DNA of 64,000 nt from Halichondria panicea (Eukaryota > Porifera > Demospongiae > Suberitida > Halichondriidae): the NCBI RefSeq assembly GCF_963675165.1, contig NC_087393.1:2547502-2611501 (forward strand), in the 5' to 3' direction. Made by a program: the position numbers and the translations under genes. Below are positions 43,875 through 56,500 of the stretch, one piece after another; the stretch's first letter is position 1; each line of letters starts with the position of its first letter. The notes beneath the pieces are model-generated. The model did not search any database. It was not told where the DNA came from and saw nothing but the letters and a program-made list of their open reading frames with translations.

Positions 43875-46800
43875 ACTGCCTCCATACATAATGGATTCTC
43901 AGTATGCATAGCCATAATACTGAACTGATTAGCACTCACATTATTATATTGTTTTTTTAGTGCATAGATTTACACTCCCATTCCACTTTAGATCAGCAGG
44001 ATTGAGTACATCCATTCCAAGAACTTCATTCACCGAGACGTGAAGCCTGACAACTTTTTAATGGGTTTGGGCAAGAAAGGAAATCTGGTGTACATAATCG
44101 ACTTTGGTCTGGCCAAGAAGTATCGCGATGCACGAACTCACCAGCACATTCCTTACAGAGAAAACAAGAACCTCACTGGGACAGCCAGATATGCTTCTAT
44201 TAACACTCACTTAGGAATTGGTGAGCATTAATGTTACAATGGCTTCTGGTGATACATACGTGTAGACGTATAGACCAAATATATTGGTGATATGTACGTG
44301 TAGACATGTAGACAACTTTGTTAACACTTGAGCAGGAATTTTGCTTTACACATTTAATTTGTCCGAGATTATTGTGTGATACTAAAGATTCCCTTGCTGC
44401 ATTGCCTACTTCGACTACGTTCTTGTAGAGTTTGAGATGTGCAGCTTTTAAGTACTATGAACTCAATCTCTGTCCCACCTGACAGAGCAAAGCCGGCGTG
44501 ATGACTTGGAGTCGCTTGGCTACATGCTCATGTACTTCAACCTGGGCAGTCTGCCCTGGCAAGGACTCAAGGCAGCCAACAAGAAACAGAAGTATGAGAG
44601 AATCAGTGAAAAGAAGATATCCACCCCGGTTGAAATGCTCTGCAGAGGATATCCTAGTGAGTAGATGACAAGTGTGGGGTGGGTGGGCGATTTGTTGGTG
44701 ACAGTGTGTATTAGGTACATGTACGTAGGTGGGTGCTGTATGAAGTGTCAGTGCTTATTAGGATTTAGAATTGAAAGGACATAATATCCTACCATTGCTT
44801 TGATGGCCTGACATACATGTATAATATCAGGCAGCTAGGAATCTGTGGAGCCATCCATCAAATGCAAAATGCTTACAAATCTACTGCTTGCCACAGTCAT
44901 TTCTTCTGTTTTCAAGAGTAGCAATACTAACTAGATGCCTGCTCCTTTTAGCCTTCAGAGATATCACAACGAGAACTAGTACTGAGACTAGACTTAGGAA
45001 CAGAGCTACAGAACTATTACTAGCACTAAAATATTATTATCTGGCCATTTGTCAGAGCACATGGCAAATTAACCCGTCACGTGTACTAAATGGTCAAGGG
45101 CCAACTGTTGTAATATGCACTGAGCACAGTGTACACGTACTACAATGTAACTCCGTTTTGCTGTTGGTCTTTAATCATAACTGCTTTTTAGTGCATACAC
45201 ACCCTTGCAGTATTCTGCATTGGTGAAGCTTTCTCCCTTGGTAAATGATATGTACATGTACAGTATGGGCACAGAGGAGGATAGTCAGGGTCAATTAAAT
45301 CTGCTTCCAGAGGACATTTCCAATCATCTAATCTTCCTTTAATACCTACAATGTTAAACTTTCACTGTGGTTGGAGACAAAGAAAGAGTAGACAGTCAGA
45401 ATGCAATTAAAGTCCTCCGGAAGCAGATTTTAATTGAAAACTTTTGACCCTGACTATCCTCCTCTGGTATGAGCAGCTCTGCTAATTAATATATCCTATC
45501 CTTGCAGGTGAATTTGCTACATACTTAAACTTCTGCCGCTCCCTTAAGTTTGAGGACAAGCCTGACTATGCGTACCTCCGACAGCTGTTCCGCAGTCTTT
45601 TTCACAAGCTGGGCTACACCTATGACTACGTGTTCGACTGGAACACAGCCAGATTGGTGAGTCCAAACATGTTCAAACAGGTGTCATTCATTATAATACA
45701 TGTGTACACTTACATTTAGACCTACCGTATATATATGTTTGTCAGACGCACTCAAATAGTAGCCTCCCTACAACCCATCTTTAGTGCAATTACATGTATA
45801 AGCCAAGCCGCTCTCAAATAGTAGCCTCCCTACAACCCATCTTCAGTGCAATTACATGTATAAGCCAAGCCGCTCTCAAATAGTAGCCTCCCTACAACCC
45901 ATCTTCAGTGCAATTACATGTATAAGCCAAGCCGCTCTCAAATAGTAGCCTCCCTACAGCCCATCTTCAGTGCAATTATAAGCCACTCTCAAATAGTAGC
46001 CTCCCTACAGCCCATCTTCAGTGCAATTATAAGCCACTCTCAAATAGTAGCCTCCCTACAGCCCATCTTCAGTGCAATTATAAGCCACTCTCAAATAGTA
46101 GCCTCCCTACAGCCCATCTTCAGTGCAATTATAAGCCGCTCTCAAATAGTAGCCTCCCTACAGCCCATCTTCAGTGCAATTATAAGCCACTCTCAAATAG
46201 TAGCCTCCCTACAACCCATCTTCAGTGCAATTATAAGCCGCTCTCAGATAGTAGCCTCCCTACAACCCATCTTCAGTGCAATTATAAGCCACTCTCAAAT
46301 AGTAGCCTCCCTACAACCCATCTTCAGTGCAATTATAAGCCACTCTCAAATAGTAGCTGTAGTAAACTTTGAGGCTATGCCTCTGCACGTGCCAGCCATA
46401 TTGATACTGGTATCTACCGTAGCAACTAGCTAGGTAGCAGCTTGTTAGTGCTTTTGAAAGACTTTCTCATGGCAGAGTTCGAGTTTGTGTAGGTGAAAAG
46501 AACTTTTGATGACAAACTAAAGGTTGTTGAATTAGCTGGAACAGTGGCCTCGAATTGTAGCCTCCTCAGCCAGCAAAATGAATGATTTAGTAGCCACAGC
46601 CTCTGATCAAGCATATACGGTATATGCATGGTTACATTGACGTAATCAACAATCCTTACATTACAAGCACGTACTATAGGACTGTTCACAGAGTGCTTTT
46701 TGGTAACAAGCATGTTGATCCTTCCTTACCTAATCGGGTGAATATCCACATGAACAGCATGATGTACAGTCACTTTCCACATTGCTTTACCTACAGTCAA

Positions 46801-49038
46801 GCGGTGATCAGAGTGCTAGTCATGGGGTTGTTGCAGGAGCACTTCAGGGATATGCTGCACATCAGGTAAGCCTTGCACCTTAAACTGCTGAATGCTTGTA
46901 ATCTCAGTATGATACAAGTCGATCCGTCTATAAGTGTATACATGTACTGTGTACCAAACCCTGGATTCAATTTACTACACCACAGCATGAATATACGGTT
47001 CTTATCGCAATTCAACGTAACTGTACGTAAATTACCTCTTTCAGGCTATCACCCCAACATCGAGACAGGCTATAGCTGGGACTCCCATCAGGAGCCACGG
47101 GATATCCTCTCTTCAGCAGCAGCCATCCTCAGGAGCAAGTAAGATCAACATCATGGTCAATTAAGTTAATTTACACTGAGTTTGTATGTGTACAATGTAC
47201 ATGCGCTCCAATGTGTACTGCAACATCTTCTTCTGGCATTGTCACCGTGATTTCTACGCATAGTAGTGAAGAATACTTTTACTGTATTCGAAAAATTTGG
47301 TTTAGTTCGTGCGGTTTCGTACACCTGTACAGTATTGAATCTACATTTACCGCATTCTCTCCTCGCCCTGATGCATTTGTCATCCTATTTTCCTCCCCCT
47401 TCAGTTCCGATGACCCGTACTCGTTCAAGGACTGACAAAGACAAGGAATTGCCACCACACACTGGGGCTCAGCCTCACTGGTCCATGGCTGGGGGTCATG
47501 GCTCAGGGGCTGTAGGAGGCATCGACTATCATCGCAGTGGTCAGACGAGACAAGGTAATAATAGGTGGTATGTAAATAAATGTAATTATTGATGGATGGG
47601 TACACCTACGTGTACTAACATGTGCTGGTAATACCCCTATACTTTTTATGTATGTAATGTACATAGTGTGGGTCTTCTCTGAACTATGAACTATTGTATA
47701 GACACCTTTATTCACTGTCTGCCACCGGTAGGATGTTGATGTTCCTGCTGTCTTTGTTGATTTCCTGGCATAGTGCAAACCTTATCCTGCTTTGGATGGG
47801 TTCATACTTACATCATGCCCGGAGGAGGTAGGACACGCATCACGTGTGCCTTAGTAATTAACAATCCACGTTTAACCGCATAGACAAGGATTTGTGCATG
47901 AAAAGTGCGGATCTTCAAGCAGCCAAAACAGCAGCGATCCCACATTCAGCTATCATGTAATGAAAGGATAGTACTAACTTATGGATCAGCGATCTCAGTG
48001 GGATCTCGGCTCAATAGCTTGAAATTCACCTGATCAAACCTATAGTGGTTTTCACTGTACATAGGCTACTATGGAGAGCAGTATAGGGGGGTTAACTCAG
48101 GTTAGTTGCCGTCTTCCATACCAGTTTACAATAATTTATTGGAGATTACTAGAAAGTGATGTGAGAGCACAACAGTAGATCTACCACAGGCACCATATAC
48201 ATGTAGCTACACTGAAATTTGAAAGGTTAGGTCAAGAGCCTAACGTATACATTGTATGCCACACATTCCATTGTCATGTGACGTATGACACATGTCCTGC
48301 CTCCTCTGCATTGTGCCTGTAGATACTCACTTCTATAACTGAGGCCAGCACGTTATAGTAGTCTGTTTGTATTTTCTGAGTCTGCCTGCATGCCATAAGC
48401 GCTGCGTTTACAGCAGGGATAGCCTTTACACAACAACTTTATTATTTTTAATAGTGGCAGATCTCTTGATGTAAAAACGAGCAAAAGCTAAGAAGTTCGA
48501 ATTTGCACATTGGCTGCATGGCTAGCTAGCTACACGTGGCCTTTATTTGAGGTACGTATTTACAGCTAAAGTGATCTCGTACCAGGATAAAGTAGAATTA
48601 TGATTGTGGTTGTTGCTTCTTTGCTTATCCTGGCCGGCCCCAGCACATACCATGTACCAGGAGCCATAATTATTTCTAAAACTCCAGGCTTCTTTGCTGT
48701 GATCCTAGTCCACAGTGCTGCATGTCATCATCTCTTTATTTCACTCTTTGGATTTCTATAGATCTACATTATTCATGTCAACAGCCGAGGGTTAGCACTT
48801 CTTCAGTGCTCTATAGTTGATGTATGAACAATTATATGATACATTCGTGATGCTAGTGGTGTGTTAATACTCTTAGCAACTAAATCAATTTTGTAATTTT
48901 AACTTGCACACAGACTCAGGGCAGCGTGTGCGTAACTCTCGACCGACTGACCGAGAACTGAGAGACCCAGCCACTGCCCAGAACACTGACTTTGTCCCCT
49001 CCAGTAGCAGACACAAATCAAGTTACTCAAAGAAGTAG
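39310..49038 (+). CDS. CSNK1D: Casein kinase 1, delta/epsilon type
   Basis: Core exons: 41107-41182, 42945-43055, 43227-43375, 43992-44220, 44486-44656, 45508-45656, 46797-46865, 47045-47138, 47405-47554, 48914-49038. They total 1323 nt (440 residues). An upstream exon ending at 39323 (ATGGCGGATGTGGC then GTGAGT) joins in frame and would add MADVA before [16 protein letters not shown]. The usual CK1 delta/epsilon start is MELRVG, so both are possible. The kinase domain (about 9-280) has the Gly loop GSGSFGDIY, catalytic Lys in [26 protein letters not shown] and the CK1 hallmark SIN in [20 protein letters not shown]. The last 145 residues form a Ser/Gln/Gly-rich tail, expected to be the autoinhibitory, phosphorylated region. 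The kinase phosphorylates primed or acidic substrates in Wnt, Hedgehog and circadian-type pathways. CSNK1D and CSNK1E cannot be told apart here. Confidence 0.93.
39324..41106. other. Long first intron or 5' region of CK1
   Basis: About 1.8 kb with no exon-like sequence. It is T-rich on the plus strand, with scattered ACATGTAC motifs. No terminal repeats were recognised. Confidence 0.4.
41768..41819. repeat. Hairpin of (CA)n/(TG)n arms
   Basis: ACAAAAGCACACACACATGC on the left and the reverse-complementary GTGTGTGTGTGCGTGCTTTTGT on the right meet at GCCGGTACCGGC. It would form a stem of about 25 bp. It lies in CK1 intron 1 of the core gene. Confidence 0.65.
43196..43220. repeat. (AC)n microsatellite next to CK1 exon 3
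   Basis: The AC run ends six bases before the exon 3 start, so it replaces the usual polypyrimidine tract; the acceptor reads CACTCACAG|TT. Confidence 0.8.
43818..43870. repeat. (TG)n microsatellite
   Basis: About 26 uninterrupted TG dinucleotides in CK1 intron 3, 120 bp before exon 4. Confidence 0.9.
45272..45466. mobile_element. CAGAGGAGG-type foldback MITE in CK1 intron 5
   Basis: Begins CAGAGGAGGATAGTCAGGGT and ends CCCTGACTATCCTCCTCTG. Flanks GTATGGGCA (45263-45271) and GTATGAGCA (45467-45475) match at 8 of 9 positions. The right edge is about 40 bp before exon 6. Confidence 0.8.
45748..46365. repeat. Minisatellite, about 12 units of 60 then 51 bp
   Basis: The first four units are about 60 bp and carry an extra ACATGTATAAGCCAAGCCG segment. 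The following units are 51 bp, containing CTCTCAAATAGTAGCCTCCC and CATCTTCAGTGCAATTATAA. Because 51 is a multiple of three, the array is fortuitously open as a 17-residue repeat. It lies in CK1 intron 6 and shows no other sign of coding. Confidence 0.9.
47820..48308. mobile_element. CAGAGGAGG-type element, 489 bp, in CK1 intron 9
   Basis: Begins CGGAGGAGGTAGGACACG and ends CATGTCCTGCCTCCTCTG. Flanks CATCATGCC and CATTGTGCC agree at 7 of 9 positions, an old target duplication. Confidence 0.6.
48660..48850. repeat. Repeat shared with 62160-62480
   Basis: Shares CTCCAGGCTTCTTTGCTGTG, GATCCTAGTCCACAGTGC, a TCATGTCA block and CCGAGGGTT-GCACT-AGTGCTCTA in the same order with 62160-62480. It is probably a mobile-element fragment. 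Confidence 0.55.
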
Positions 49039-49493
49039 ACTGATCACAGCCTACATGTGATATTAAATAACACTCCTAATCAATACCATTTGTTAAGACT
49101 GCTATCAGTAAGCTTCCATCTTTACTGAGTTTTCTTTAGTGTATCACTGTGACTGTTTACATGTATCTGTGTACTGTATGTACTGTGAGCGCTCTGGCGC
49201 TACACATTCACTTCAACCTTATCGTCTGCACTGTATCTGTTACATTTACTGTGTCTTAAATTATTGTTTATAATGTGACTATGTCGATCAACTGTACTAT
49301 TATCCTGTGTGCAAATTTTGTTCAGATGACTGTTATGGAGAAAAATGACCTTTAATTTGCACAGGATATATATCCTTTTACCTAGGAAGTGAATTGCCCT
49401 AATGGGCTTCCGTACTTTACACACATGCTCTGGCCCGGCCATAAAAGCAATTAAAATTTCGCCCCAAGAGTTCATAGCTTCATATTACACAGC

Positions 49494-50414
49494 ATGGGAC
49501 TGAAGGCGTTCAAGATCATTGTGGACGAGGTCGCTCCAGAACACAAGGTGCACCCCACTGGAGTCCCCATCACAGGCCATGTGCTTGTGGAAACCAGCAA
49601 TACAGAGGACTACAGAGAAATCAAGGTTACACTCACAGGGCTGGGAGAAGTAGAATGGGAGGAAGAGGTTAGGGATGGTGATGAGCGCAGAAAGGAGAAA
49701 TTCGATGCAAAAGAAAAGTACGTCAAAGAGAAGGTGGTGGTTTGGAAAAAAAAAGATGATCCAGATGGTTGCTTTACGGCTGGAGAGCACAGTTTTCCAT
49801 TCCAGTTCACCATTCCAGTAGGCTCACCATCCTCGTTCAAATCCAAGATTGCTGAAATTCGATACAAGATTAAGGCCAAAATTGATCAACCCGGCAAAGA
49901 CGACAAAGTAAAGCAGACTCTGAAAGTAGTGGACATGGTAGATGCTGACGCTTCTTCTCTCCAGCAACCAGTACGTAGGGAGAAATCTAAGTCAATTGGA
50001 ATCCTATGCTGTGCCGCAGGAGAAGTCAATTACACCATGGAACTGGCTCGTACTGGATTTAATGTCAAGGGCGACAAGATTCCAATCCAATTCCACATTG
50101 AAAACGGCTCTACACGTGACATCAACATGGAGGTACGGCTATTCCAGAATATCTCTTACTCTGCAGATGGTAGGCATCGGTATCAGCACGAGAAGATACT
50201 GGAAGAAGAGAGCTCAGTGATTACCGCAAACAGTACAATCGATTGGTCTGCATCTGGTCTTTCCATTCCCAATATCATAGTGACTACAAAATCTAAGATC
50301 TTCAAAGTGGGTTACGTGCTCAGAGTATGTGCCGAGATTCCGTATTCTTTGGATCCCACCATAGACATACCCGTTGTTATTGGCAATGCTAGTCTCTTTC
50401 GCCCTCCATCTTAG
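49494..50414 (+). CDS. Arrestin domain-containing protein (alpha-arrestin-like), single exon
   Basis: A 306-residue intronless frame. The arrestin N domain (about 1-150) starts MGLKAFKIIVDEVAPEHKVH with the GVPITGHVLVETSNTE and ITLTGLGEVEW-type strands (here VTLTGLGEVEWEEE), and FTAGEHSFPFQFTIPVGSPS. The C domain (about 165-300) opens CCAAGEVNYTMELARTGFNV, continues GDKIPIQFHIENGS and ends PVVIGNASLFRPPS. Alpha-arrestins are cytosolic adaptors recruiting ubiquitin ligases to membrane receptors. The PPxY motifs that bind NEDD4-type ligases are absent, and the protein is shorter than the usual roughly 400 residues of ARRDC proteins because the C-terminal tail is missing. AATAAA lies at 50510-50515. 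It is tail to tail with the F-box gene (162 bp between stops). Confidence 0.88.
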   Translation: MGLKAFKIIVDEVAPEHKVHPTGVPITGHVLVETSNTEDYREIKVTLTGLGEVEWEEEVRDGDERRKEKFDAKEKYVKEKVVVWKKKDDPDGCFTAGEHSFPFQFTIPVGSPSSFKSKIAEIRYKIKAKIDQPGKDDKVKQTLKVVDMVDADASSLQQPVRREKSKSIGILCCAAGEVNYTMELARTGFNVKGDKIPIQFHIENGSTRDINMEVRLFQNISYSADGRHRYQHEKILEEESSVITANSTIDWSASGLSIPNIIVTTKSKIFKVGYVLRVCAEIPYSLDPTIDIPVVIGNASLFRPPS

Positions 50415-50576
50415 AAACTGATAACACTGTGAGCAACAAGTTTTGTTTTTGTATAATGTATAATTATATAATTATGTATAGCGAGTCCCTAAATTATACT
50501 GATACATGAAATAAAAATTTATCATCATAATTATTAATGGTTGACTGGTTGCAGAGTTCAGAAAATTCTATATACA

Positions 50577-53500
50577 CTAGGTAAAAATAATAGTGATGTG
50601 TTTCAACCTGTCGTTTTTTAAGAACTGGGATTTACTAATTTCGTCAGCACATTTTCTAACATCCAACTCTTTCAACTTAATTAGATCATCACTGCACACC
50701 TTCAGCAGTAGACCCCTGCTGATTCTATAGCATCCTCCCAAGTTAAGATATCTGTGGGAAAATAATAGCCTCTACACAGGCTCTCCTTTATCACAATCTT
50801 TCAATAAGATAAAATACTGTATTAATTGTTCAATGAGATAAAATACGGTATTAATTGGAGGAATAAAGAAAGAAATAGACGTAGAGTTAAGAAAAAGGAG
50901 AGCCTGTATCGGGAAGTCGCGTGAGGGTAGAAGGGTGAAAATGAGCGTGGGCATGCTGAGCTAGAGATGTTGGACTGCCCACACAGAAATCTATGACTAA
51001 TAAAGCAGCAAGCTGGACATGGACTTCGAACTGGAAGTTTGCAAGCACTATAGCTAGCTATACCTTAGGCTTAGCTAGATGATCTACTAGTAACTAGTCT
51101 AGATTGAATTTGCAATTGTGTGTTCAGATTCTATCAGACTATCATTGTGTCTTTCTACATGCTATAGTCTATAGTATAGATCAAGAATAACTTAGTCATC
51201 ATTATCATATAGCAGGTAGCTACTGCCACCAGAGCTGGCCACGCTGGTTCTCTGATCTGACTTGCAGCACAGCTTGGTGGTTGTCTCAGTACAGTCTTAT
51301 TAAAACTCTGAACGCGTGGGAGAATACCTTACGTCACGATTGTGGGCTACATATCGCCTACGTTCATAAAAATCCTTGTGGATCACGCGATTTCCCAAAC
51401 CAGACCTTACTTTTTCTTAACTGTACGTCCATTTCTTTCTTTGCTGCCTCACTATGTCTTTCTTATGATTTATGGATGAACAGTGACAACAGCAAGAAAA
51501 AGTAAGGCCTGGGAACGAGGCTAGGAAAATAATGCAAAATAACAAAACTATTGTCCGGTACCATGAAAAGTATACCATATTACCAGAATGTTTTGCAAGC
51601 ATTAAACAGATGCGAACTTTGCGAGGGTTGATCAATTCGTCGCAACAATAAAATCGCAAAACCTAAATTATTACTAGTAAATACACATGATCCTTGCCAG
51701 AACGCAAAAAGTCAAATTTTCTGTTGATTTGGCTCATTCGCAAAGGTTTTCACCTGCAAAATATTGTAGTAATACGGTGGTTTCTCAGGCCCGCCGAATC
51801 AAATTTGGCTGACTGCAATGTTAATATCATGTGCATGGTCCCAAAAATCAAGTGGAAAATATAATGTGTTCTCCATTGAATATAATTACAGTAAACTCTC
51901 GTTAATCCGGTCACACTTAGGACAATGCTGTTTGGCCAGAATAGTAAGGTGGCTACATTTCTTAAATAGCCGATGGCTAAAAAGTAAAAAATGACCTCGA
52001 GTCTAATGACACATTTTGCGGTGCTGTCTTGAGGATAATGAATCATTACGCTCTCTATTCTCTATTTAAGTGTAATCCACCAAACCACACCCAAAACTTT
52101 ATGTCCGGCTGTAATAAACACTGGGGCAGCCAGAACTGACTAGTATACAGAATAGCGAGTAGCCACATTTCAGGACTAGTTTTGTGCACTAAAGACTAAG
52201 CTAGCAATCCGTGCCAAACAAAATGACCGGTACATGTATATCGAAGTAACCAGACTTCAGAGAGCCGGATTAGCAAGAGTCTACAAAATCAGCCCAGGAA
52301 CGAGGTCAAAGATTGTGTGTCATACAACTAGTACCAGTAGATTTTTGCACATTCATGATTGATAATTCCGAAGGGTGCCACAGCTCATACTAGTCTCATG
52401 AATCAGCCACCCTCCTCGTGGGAGAGGGTCTGTTTACTCTGTTGTGCAGGCCTGTTATGTATTATCACTAAAAGCTAATAATGTGCTGCTGTCACAAAGT
52501 TTACTTTGTTCTCAAGCATTTCTAGGAAGCCATGGCAATAATGATTATGCCTCGATAATCTCACTATTGTTCAGTCACTTCCTCTCTTTGTTTATGTGCG
52601 GCCCTCTAAGGGATCCTGTCACTGTATTTGAGCTCATGCAGTCATTTTTTGTACTCACTGCTTTCTTACTAAATAGTTTGCTATTGGTCATTTTACTCTC
52701 AATTTGCATGAATGCTTGCTAAAACTTAACTACAGTTGTAGAATAGAACCAGTCTAAAGCTATTCTAAATTTGTCCCTGAGGTCATTTCACAACGATTGC
52801 TCACAAAACCAATAGAATTTCATCAAATCCTGACCTTTATTTAATATGCCTCCACTGTTATAATAGCAGAGGGGGTCAGACATCACTCAGGGTTCACTAA
52901 TTATTGACATTTTAATGACATTCACTTTTAATGACGTTCAAGGCCAATTGCTTTACATTTTTGCTGACTCAGCAGTACAGTCTCTATACGCTTTTGCTAG
53001 TCATCCTCCCTCTAAAAAAAGGGTGGCCTAAACATGAGTTTGTGTTTCTTCACGGTTTCTGTCGCTGAATCTGTTGACAACTAGCTGTAGTTGTTGTCTG
53101 TGATGGTTACTGGACCTAACCTTATGAGCACATAATAGCCATACCGGTACAAGCTAAAGGAGGTACGACACGCGTGCCTCGATTAGGCTAATTGCTTCTG
53201 CAATAACGTTGAGTGTGGGTGTAACCGCGTTTCGATTATCGGCCCACGCTCAACGTTATTGCAGAGGCAATTAGCCTAATCGAGGCACTTAACCCTAACT
53301 ACATGTAGCTTCAGCGCAGCCTCTTGTTTGGCTCACAATTTTGTCTACTGTAACAGCAACTACATGCTTCAGCGCATGAGTACTACGCATGAGGTTGCAT
53401 TTACCATGCATAATGCACCTGTAATGATTTATCTAATAGCATGGAGCAACATGTAGTTCTTTACTGCCTCCAAAAATATTAATTGACTAGAATGATTGAG

Positions 53501-56500
53501 GCACCGGAATACCATGTGCAACAAAACTGTAAAAAGAGTGCTCAGACGCTCTCTCCAACAAGGAGGGCGGCTGATTCACGATACTATTATAATCATGCTC
53601 TTATGTTTATAAATTTATGTAACAAGATAGATCAAATTAACCACCCCCCACTAAGTTTCTGCAGAACTGAGATTTTCGTAAGGTGCATGTACTGTAGCAA
53701 TAGCAATAATGCACTAACCTGATAGATTTTCCACAGAGGCCTGACGCTATGTACTCCAGATCACTGTCCCCAATCATAGTCGTCCCTTCGAAAGATAAAT
53801 GGGTCAGGTTAGGCCAAGACGGGTTAATTTCCTTGAACCAAACATGGTTACTTTTACACTCCACAAACGACAAGTGTGTGAGCTTGATGGCATGATAGAG
53901 CTTACAGGCTGGCGAGAGCTGTTGGACACACAAAAATAATCAATAGATAAACAACTCAATGTACTACTGGTTTATGTTGGTACGTACTCTGCTTAAGTAT
54001 GGCCGCAAATTACACAATGTTAAAAGAAAAGTACATGAATTGAATAGAGTAAAATTTAACTCACAACGGTCATATCACATTGGTGTACAGCAATGCTGGT
54101 AATGTTTGGACATCTCTCAAACAACAAATCAAACACAGATTCAGTTACAACTGGTTGCTTAGATGACAAACTGAAAGCATTTGAAGAGAGTTTTACACGG
54201 CTCACAGACTTTGGCAAATTCAGCCGAATGATATTCTTGAGCCTCCTAGGGTCAAGTTTAAAACCCACTGACTCTCTAGTTAAATCAACGCTGTTCCAGA
54301 TGAACTCGTCAGAGTAGAGATGGTGAAAGCGTTTGCAGACTCGCGACATTTTGATAAGAGACCAAATGTCCAGTAGAGACAGAATACACAGCATTATATT
54401 GTCAGGCAGGCCATCCAGAATGGGGCGAGGAGCTATGGAAAACCAGCATGAAACGAATAAACATACAAATTTACACATGTTGTATGGCTAGACTTTCTGT
54501 ATAGGAATTGTTCCTCTCCGTGTGTGTCTGTACCCCAAAGGAAGTCACAAGTGATGATGAACCGTTCGGACATGTCACCCTATTACTAAAATGTTTTGCG
54601 AGCATCAAACATATGTGAAGTTTGCGAGCGTTGATCACTTTGCAAACAATCGCAAAAAACTGGTACTGGTATGACACATGATCCTTATCCAGAACGCAAA
54701 GGGTGCTCATTACCTAGTTGGGCGGAGTCCAACCAACGCGCGCTCATGGTTAGGTATCAATACATAATTATAGCAGTTTTGTTCCACTGCAAGAAATGTG
54801 CAGCCCAATCAGATTGCTGTGTTCAAGTGGGAAACCTTACAGCTCAATTTAGCTGACAAGGCGAGCTGTGTATTTCTCCAGAGAATGCAGAAACAGCTCC
54901 TGCTGGATATCTAGGCTACTAGAAAAGAAGCATAGCCTATCTTAGCATCTATGAATGAAGCTTGAACAGTAGTATCTTAATTAAAAGGACTTGTCTAGTT
55001 TTGCTGTGCTACCAATGATTATAAGATTTTTGGACAAAATCTGTGTTGTGTGCCTTCTTTGGTCTTCGAAAAGCTTCTCCAGAAGCCTTGGGGTAGTCTT
55101 ATAGCTGGTTGTACCTCTCCTTGTGCTAGATGTCTTGAAAAAGTTTATTTCTGCTTGTACTAAATTTTGTATAGCAGGCTACGGTATTCTTCTACTTTCT
55201 CTAAGAGTTCTGAGGTCTTTCTTGAATTCCAAAACAACTATAGCTAGATCCAGTCAGCTCATAGATAGTAGAGGAGAGGGATTGGAAACGCATGCGTGGG
55301 ACTCAGTACAATTTCGGCCCATCCGTGTCTCGCCTACGCCCACGCAATGCTGTAGCGGTAACTGAAGCAAGGCATCTTTTTAGAAGGACAGAGAAGTGCC
55401 TTGGCCTCAGGGATATTGCACAGGGCTATGCCAGTTAGTACTATGCTCTTAGTACCTAGTATAGTTGTAACCTTAACCTAGAAGTGTCTACTAAAGGAGT
55501 TTCATGAGTTTTTTTAAGCTTTCCTTGACTGGCTGAGGATTGTGGGATTTTTTTATCTCTCCAAAACAAGTACAGCCTGTTTGAGATTGAAGACAAGTAC
55601 AGTGGTATGTTAAGTGTTTTTTAAATGTAGCAACTTTGTGATTGACTCTCCATGGTAGTATTTGCTGACAAATTTATTATCACACTCATGACTTTCACTT
55701 GTGGGATTTGTGGAAGTGTAGGTGTTGAAGTAGCAAATGTATATAGGCTAGAAGTGACCCTTTAATGTTACTACATGCTATTGTACACTTTATTTGTAGT
55801 TATACGAATGGATCGGCAAGTTTTTTGGGGAAGAGTTATGAGAGAATAAACGACGGAAGTGTCAGTTGTGGAAGACCCAAGGTAACTGTTATCTCAAACT
55901 GATACTGTTTTTAATCTCAGATTGTGTGCATCTGATGATGCTTCTTCAGAGTTTACATCGGCAGACTGTAGCACGTTCACTGAACCACTATATACCAAAG
56001 AGGACGTTCAAGAAAATTGCATCATTATTTCTGTCTTTACATCACGAGTAGACATACAATAATTATGTTAAATTGTTTGTATAATGAATTGTTTATGATC
56101 TAGATCTATAAAAGAGAAGTTAACATGTTCTTGAACTTCTATTAACACTGTGTCTGATCCCACTGTAAACTATTTCATACAATGGCGAAAACTCCTCTAA
56201 TGCTAACTTCTGAAACACGAATGGAAGCTAGTAGCCTAACTTGATCCTAGTAGCCTTCCTGCCTGTCTCATGTCTCTTTCTGGCTAGTCAGTAGTAGCCT
56301 TCCTGCCTGTCTTTTGGATGTTAAAGATTAAAATACTAAAATTATCATAGGACAAAGGTCAATTTCTAGTGACGGAGGCAGGAAAGGAAGAAATTTAACC
56401 GTGACACGCATGGGCCGGGCATTTACGTATGCGTTTCCAATCCCTCTCCTCTACTATCTATGGTCAGCTAGACAAATAGCATCCAAATAGTTAATTGTAT

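Noticed and set aside
45748-46365. CRISPR-like array
   Set aside because: Units are contiguous without variable spacers, and the genome is eukaryotic.
45918-46433. 171-codon frame with a 17-residue repeat
   Set aside because: It is the 51-bp minisatellite read in frame by chance, inside a CK1 intron.
49485-49879. Minus-strand frames over the arrestin gene
   Set aside because: They are shadows of the plus-strand coding sequence, which has clear arrestin motifs.
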